DNA of 7,808 bases from Clostridiales bacterium (GTDB lineage: Bacteria; Bacillota_A; Clostridia; Christensenellales; Aristaeellaceae), in NCBI GenBank assembly GCA_012514855.1, contig JAAYZL010000363.1, forward strand, positions 1 to 7,808, given 5' to 3'. Every line of letters starts with the position of its first letter. Position 1 is the first letter of the stretch. The translations under genes and the position numbers were made by a program. Below, one piece after another: positions 4,273 through 7,808 of this stretch. The notes under the pieces are model-generated. The model did no database searches. It was not told the DNA's origin and worked only from the letters and a program-made list of their open reading frames with translations.

Positions 4273-5151
4273 CTAGGCCAGCTCCCTTCTTCTGCTCGGC
4301 ATCTGCGCGACGATACAGCCCGCAAGCATCAGCGCACAGCCGAACATCTCCTTCGGAATCAGCGTCTGGCCGAGCAGCAGCCAGCCCCCGACCGCCGCGA
4401 ACACGCTCTCGAGGCACATCAGAAGCGAGGCGAGCGTCGGGTCGGTATGGCGCTGGCCGGCGATTTGCAGCGTATAGCCGATCGAGCCGGAGATCACGCC
4501 CGCATACAGAAGGCTCGGCCAGCACGCGAGCAGGTCAGATAGCCTGATGGTCTCCGTGAGCAGCGCGGCGGCCAGCGCAAGCGCGCCGGACGCGCCGAAC
4601 TGCACCGCGCACAGCTTGACCGCGTTGAGGCCCGCGGCATGGCGGTCGACCGCCAGGATGTGCAGCGAAAACACGCATGCCCCGCCGAGCGTCACGAGAT
4701 CGCCGAATCCGACGGTCAGATCCTTCTTCAGGCACAGAAACCCGAGCCCGACGACCGAAAGCGCGACGCCGATCCAGATCGTGCCGGAGGCCCTTCTGCC
4801 GAAGAACATGCCCGCGATCGGCACGATGACGATGTAGAGCGCCGTGATAAATCCGCTCTTCGCGGCGGAGGTGTGCGCAAGCCCCGTCTGCTGAAGCACC
4901 GAGCCGAGAAAGAGGATGGCGCCCAGCAGCGCGCCGACCTTTATGTAAGAGCCCGCCTTCGCCGCGGGCGCGGGGGATTTGCGGCCGAACAGCGAAAAGA
5001 GCGAAAGCGCGCCGAGCGTGAGCAGCGAGCGCACCGCGGTGAACGTGAACGGCCCCATGTGCCGCGCCGCCTCGCTCTGCGCGGAGAAGGCCATGCCCCA
5101 GATCAGGGCGGTCAGAAACAGGTAGATGCTTCCCCGGAGCTGCTTACTCAT
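4273..5151 (-). CDS. EamA/DMT-family transporter, ten membrane helices
   Basis: A 292-residue integral membrane protein of the drug/metabolite transporter superfamily. It has the usual length and two EamA repeats. Repeat one covers about 8-140, beginning with YLFLTALIWGMAFSAQS (10-26), the typical first-helix pattern including the conserved Trp. Repeat two covers about 148-283 and includes LASLLMCLESVFAAVGGWLLL (240-260), with the conserved Glu248 in the signature near the end of this family. About ten hydrophobic stretches are visible, and the C terminus is a short basic tail (RRRE). These proteins export or exchange amino acids and small metabolites; the substrate cannot be read from sequence. 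The start at 5151 is preferred because GAGGA lies 8 nt upstream and it overlaps the engB stop by 8 bp, implying translational coupling. A longer frame back to 5349 runs through engB codons in another phase and is not real coding sequence. Confidence 0.88.
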   Translation of the reverse strand: MSKQLRGSIYLFLTALIWGMAFSAQSEAARHMGPFTFTAVRSLLTLGALSLFSLFGRKSPAPAAKAGSYIKVGALLGAILFLGSVLQQTGLAHTSAAKSGFITALYIVIVPIAGMFFGRRASGTIWIGVALSVVGLGFLCLKKDLTVGFGDLVTLGGACVFSLHILAVDRHAAGLNAVKLCAVQFGASGALALAAALLTETIRLSDLLACWPSLLYAGVISGSIGYTLQIAGQRHTDPTLASLLMCLESVFAAVGGWLLLGQTLIPKEMFGCALMLAGCIVAQMPSRRRELA

Positions 5152-5745
5152 TCGTTTGTTCCTCGTCGGCCGCTTCATTTTCCAGGATCTCGAGCAGTTT
5201 CTCGCGCCCCGCGCCGTCCTCGGACGAGTACGGGACGACCTCCCACGGCTGGACGGCGAGCGCCCGGCAGATCGCGGGGATCGAGCGACCGCGCGCGGCC
5301 TTCGAGAGCTTGTCGGCCTTCGTGGCGACGACGGTGAACGGTATCTCATAGTGGCGCAGGTAGTTGACCATCAGCTTGTCCTCCGCGGTCGGCTCGTGGC
5401 GGATGTCGACGAGCTGCATCACGCGCTTCAGGTTCTCCGAGCCCTCGAGGTAGCCCTCGATCATCGCCGCCCAGCGCTCCTTCTCCGCCTTCGGCGCGCG
5501 CGCGAAGCCGTAGCCCGGCAGGTCGACCACGAGCAGTCGGTCGTTGACCGAGAAGAAGTTGATCAGCCGCGTCTTGCCGGGCTCCGACGACGTCCGCGCG
5601 AGCTTGTAATTGTTGAAGAGGCTGTTGATCAGGGACGACTTTCCGACGTTCGACTTGCCCGCCATCGCGATTTCGGGCAGGCCCTGCCCCGGAAACGGGC
5701 GAAGCCTGTCCAATGAGGTCACGAACTTGACGCTTCGAATCGTCA

Positions 5746-5749
<4 letters not shown>
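5144..5749 (-). CDS. engB: Ribosome-assembly GTPase EngB/YsxC/YihA
   Basis: A 201-residue TrmE-Era-EngA-YihA class GTPase needed for assembly of the large ribosomal subunit, with the usual length. All five G motifs are present: G1 GKSNVGKS (31-38), G2 Thr60 in PGKTR, G3 DLPG (76-79) followed by YGFA, G4 TKAD (143-146), and G5 SSEDGAG (175-181). The tail is acidic (EAADEEQTNE). The first ATG at 5749 overlaps the lon stop as ATGA, and AAGGTGG ends 4 nt before it. The next codon is also ATG (5746), with better 7-nt spacing, so the protein may begin one residue later. Lon followed by ysxC is the order in Bacillus and many Firmicutes, which supports both calls. Overlapping starts on both sides suggest coupled translation of the three-gene unit. 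Confidence 0.97.

Positions 5750-7808
<2,059 letters not shown>

Noticed and set aside
5152..5349. N-terminal extension of the transporter gene
   Set aside because: The extra 66 residues are a Ser/Arg/Pro-rich out-of-phase reading of engB, and the normal EamA start with a ribosome site is at 5151.

Overview
All recognisable genes lie on the minus strand, so transcription runs from high to low coordinates. The DNA is GC-rich. It has strong AGGAGG-type ribosome binding sites, a lon-engB gene pair like the one seen in Bacillus and relatives, a LytR-CpsA-Psr (LCP) envelope protein and a LoaP-type NusG paralog. Together these suggest a GC-rich member of the Firmicutes, probably Clostridia; this is inference from gene content, as no rRNA or marker phylogeny is available here.

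Layout in transcription order. (1) 7808-4273: a tightly packed housekeeping operon. It holds the ATP-dependent protease Lon (about 95 N-terminal residues lie outside the window), the ribosome-assembly GTPase EngB/YsxC (its ATG overlaps the lon stop), and a ten-helix EamA/DMT transporter whose start overlaps the engB stop. (2) 4272-3079: a single-gene unit with its own near-consensus promoter (TTGAAA, 17 bp, TATAAT), encoding an atypical NAD(P)-binding extended SDR/epimerase-like protein and ending near a 13-bp hairpin. (3) 3038-2806: no gene. It contains an AT-rich block of about 70 bp with inverted and direct repeats, unlike its GC-rich surroundings. (4) 2805-1: a very good sigma-70-type promoter (TTGACG, 17 bp, TATACT with an extended -10), then a leader of about 318 nt that can fold into several hairpins and a possible pseudoknot. 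The genes follow in the order LoaP-like antiterminator, LCP-family protein, small very acidic secreted protein of unknown function, and the first 45 codons of a probable Wzz/CpsC chain-length determinant running off the window.

Region 4 reads as the 5' end of a surface- or exopolysaccharide operon. LoaP proteins are NusG paralogs that bind RNA polymerase and a leader RNA element and let it read through terminators in long biosynthetic operons. LCP proteins attach glycopolymers to the wall, and Wzz-type proteins set chain length. The structured leader, the antiterminator gene and a weak terminator-like hairpin before the Wzz-like gene fit a processive-antitermination circuit. The most promising under-described items are this leader RNA and the acidic secreted protein. 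No CRISPR array, tRNA, rRNA or transposase gene was found.
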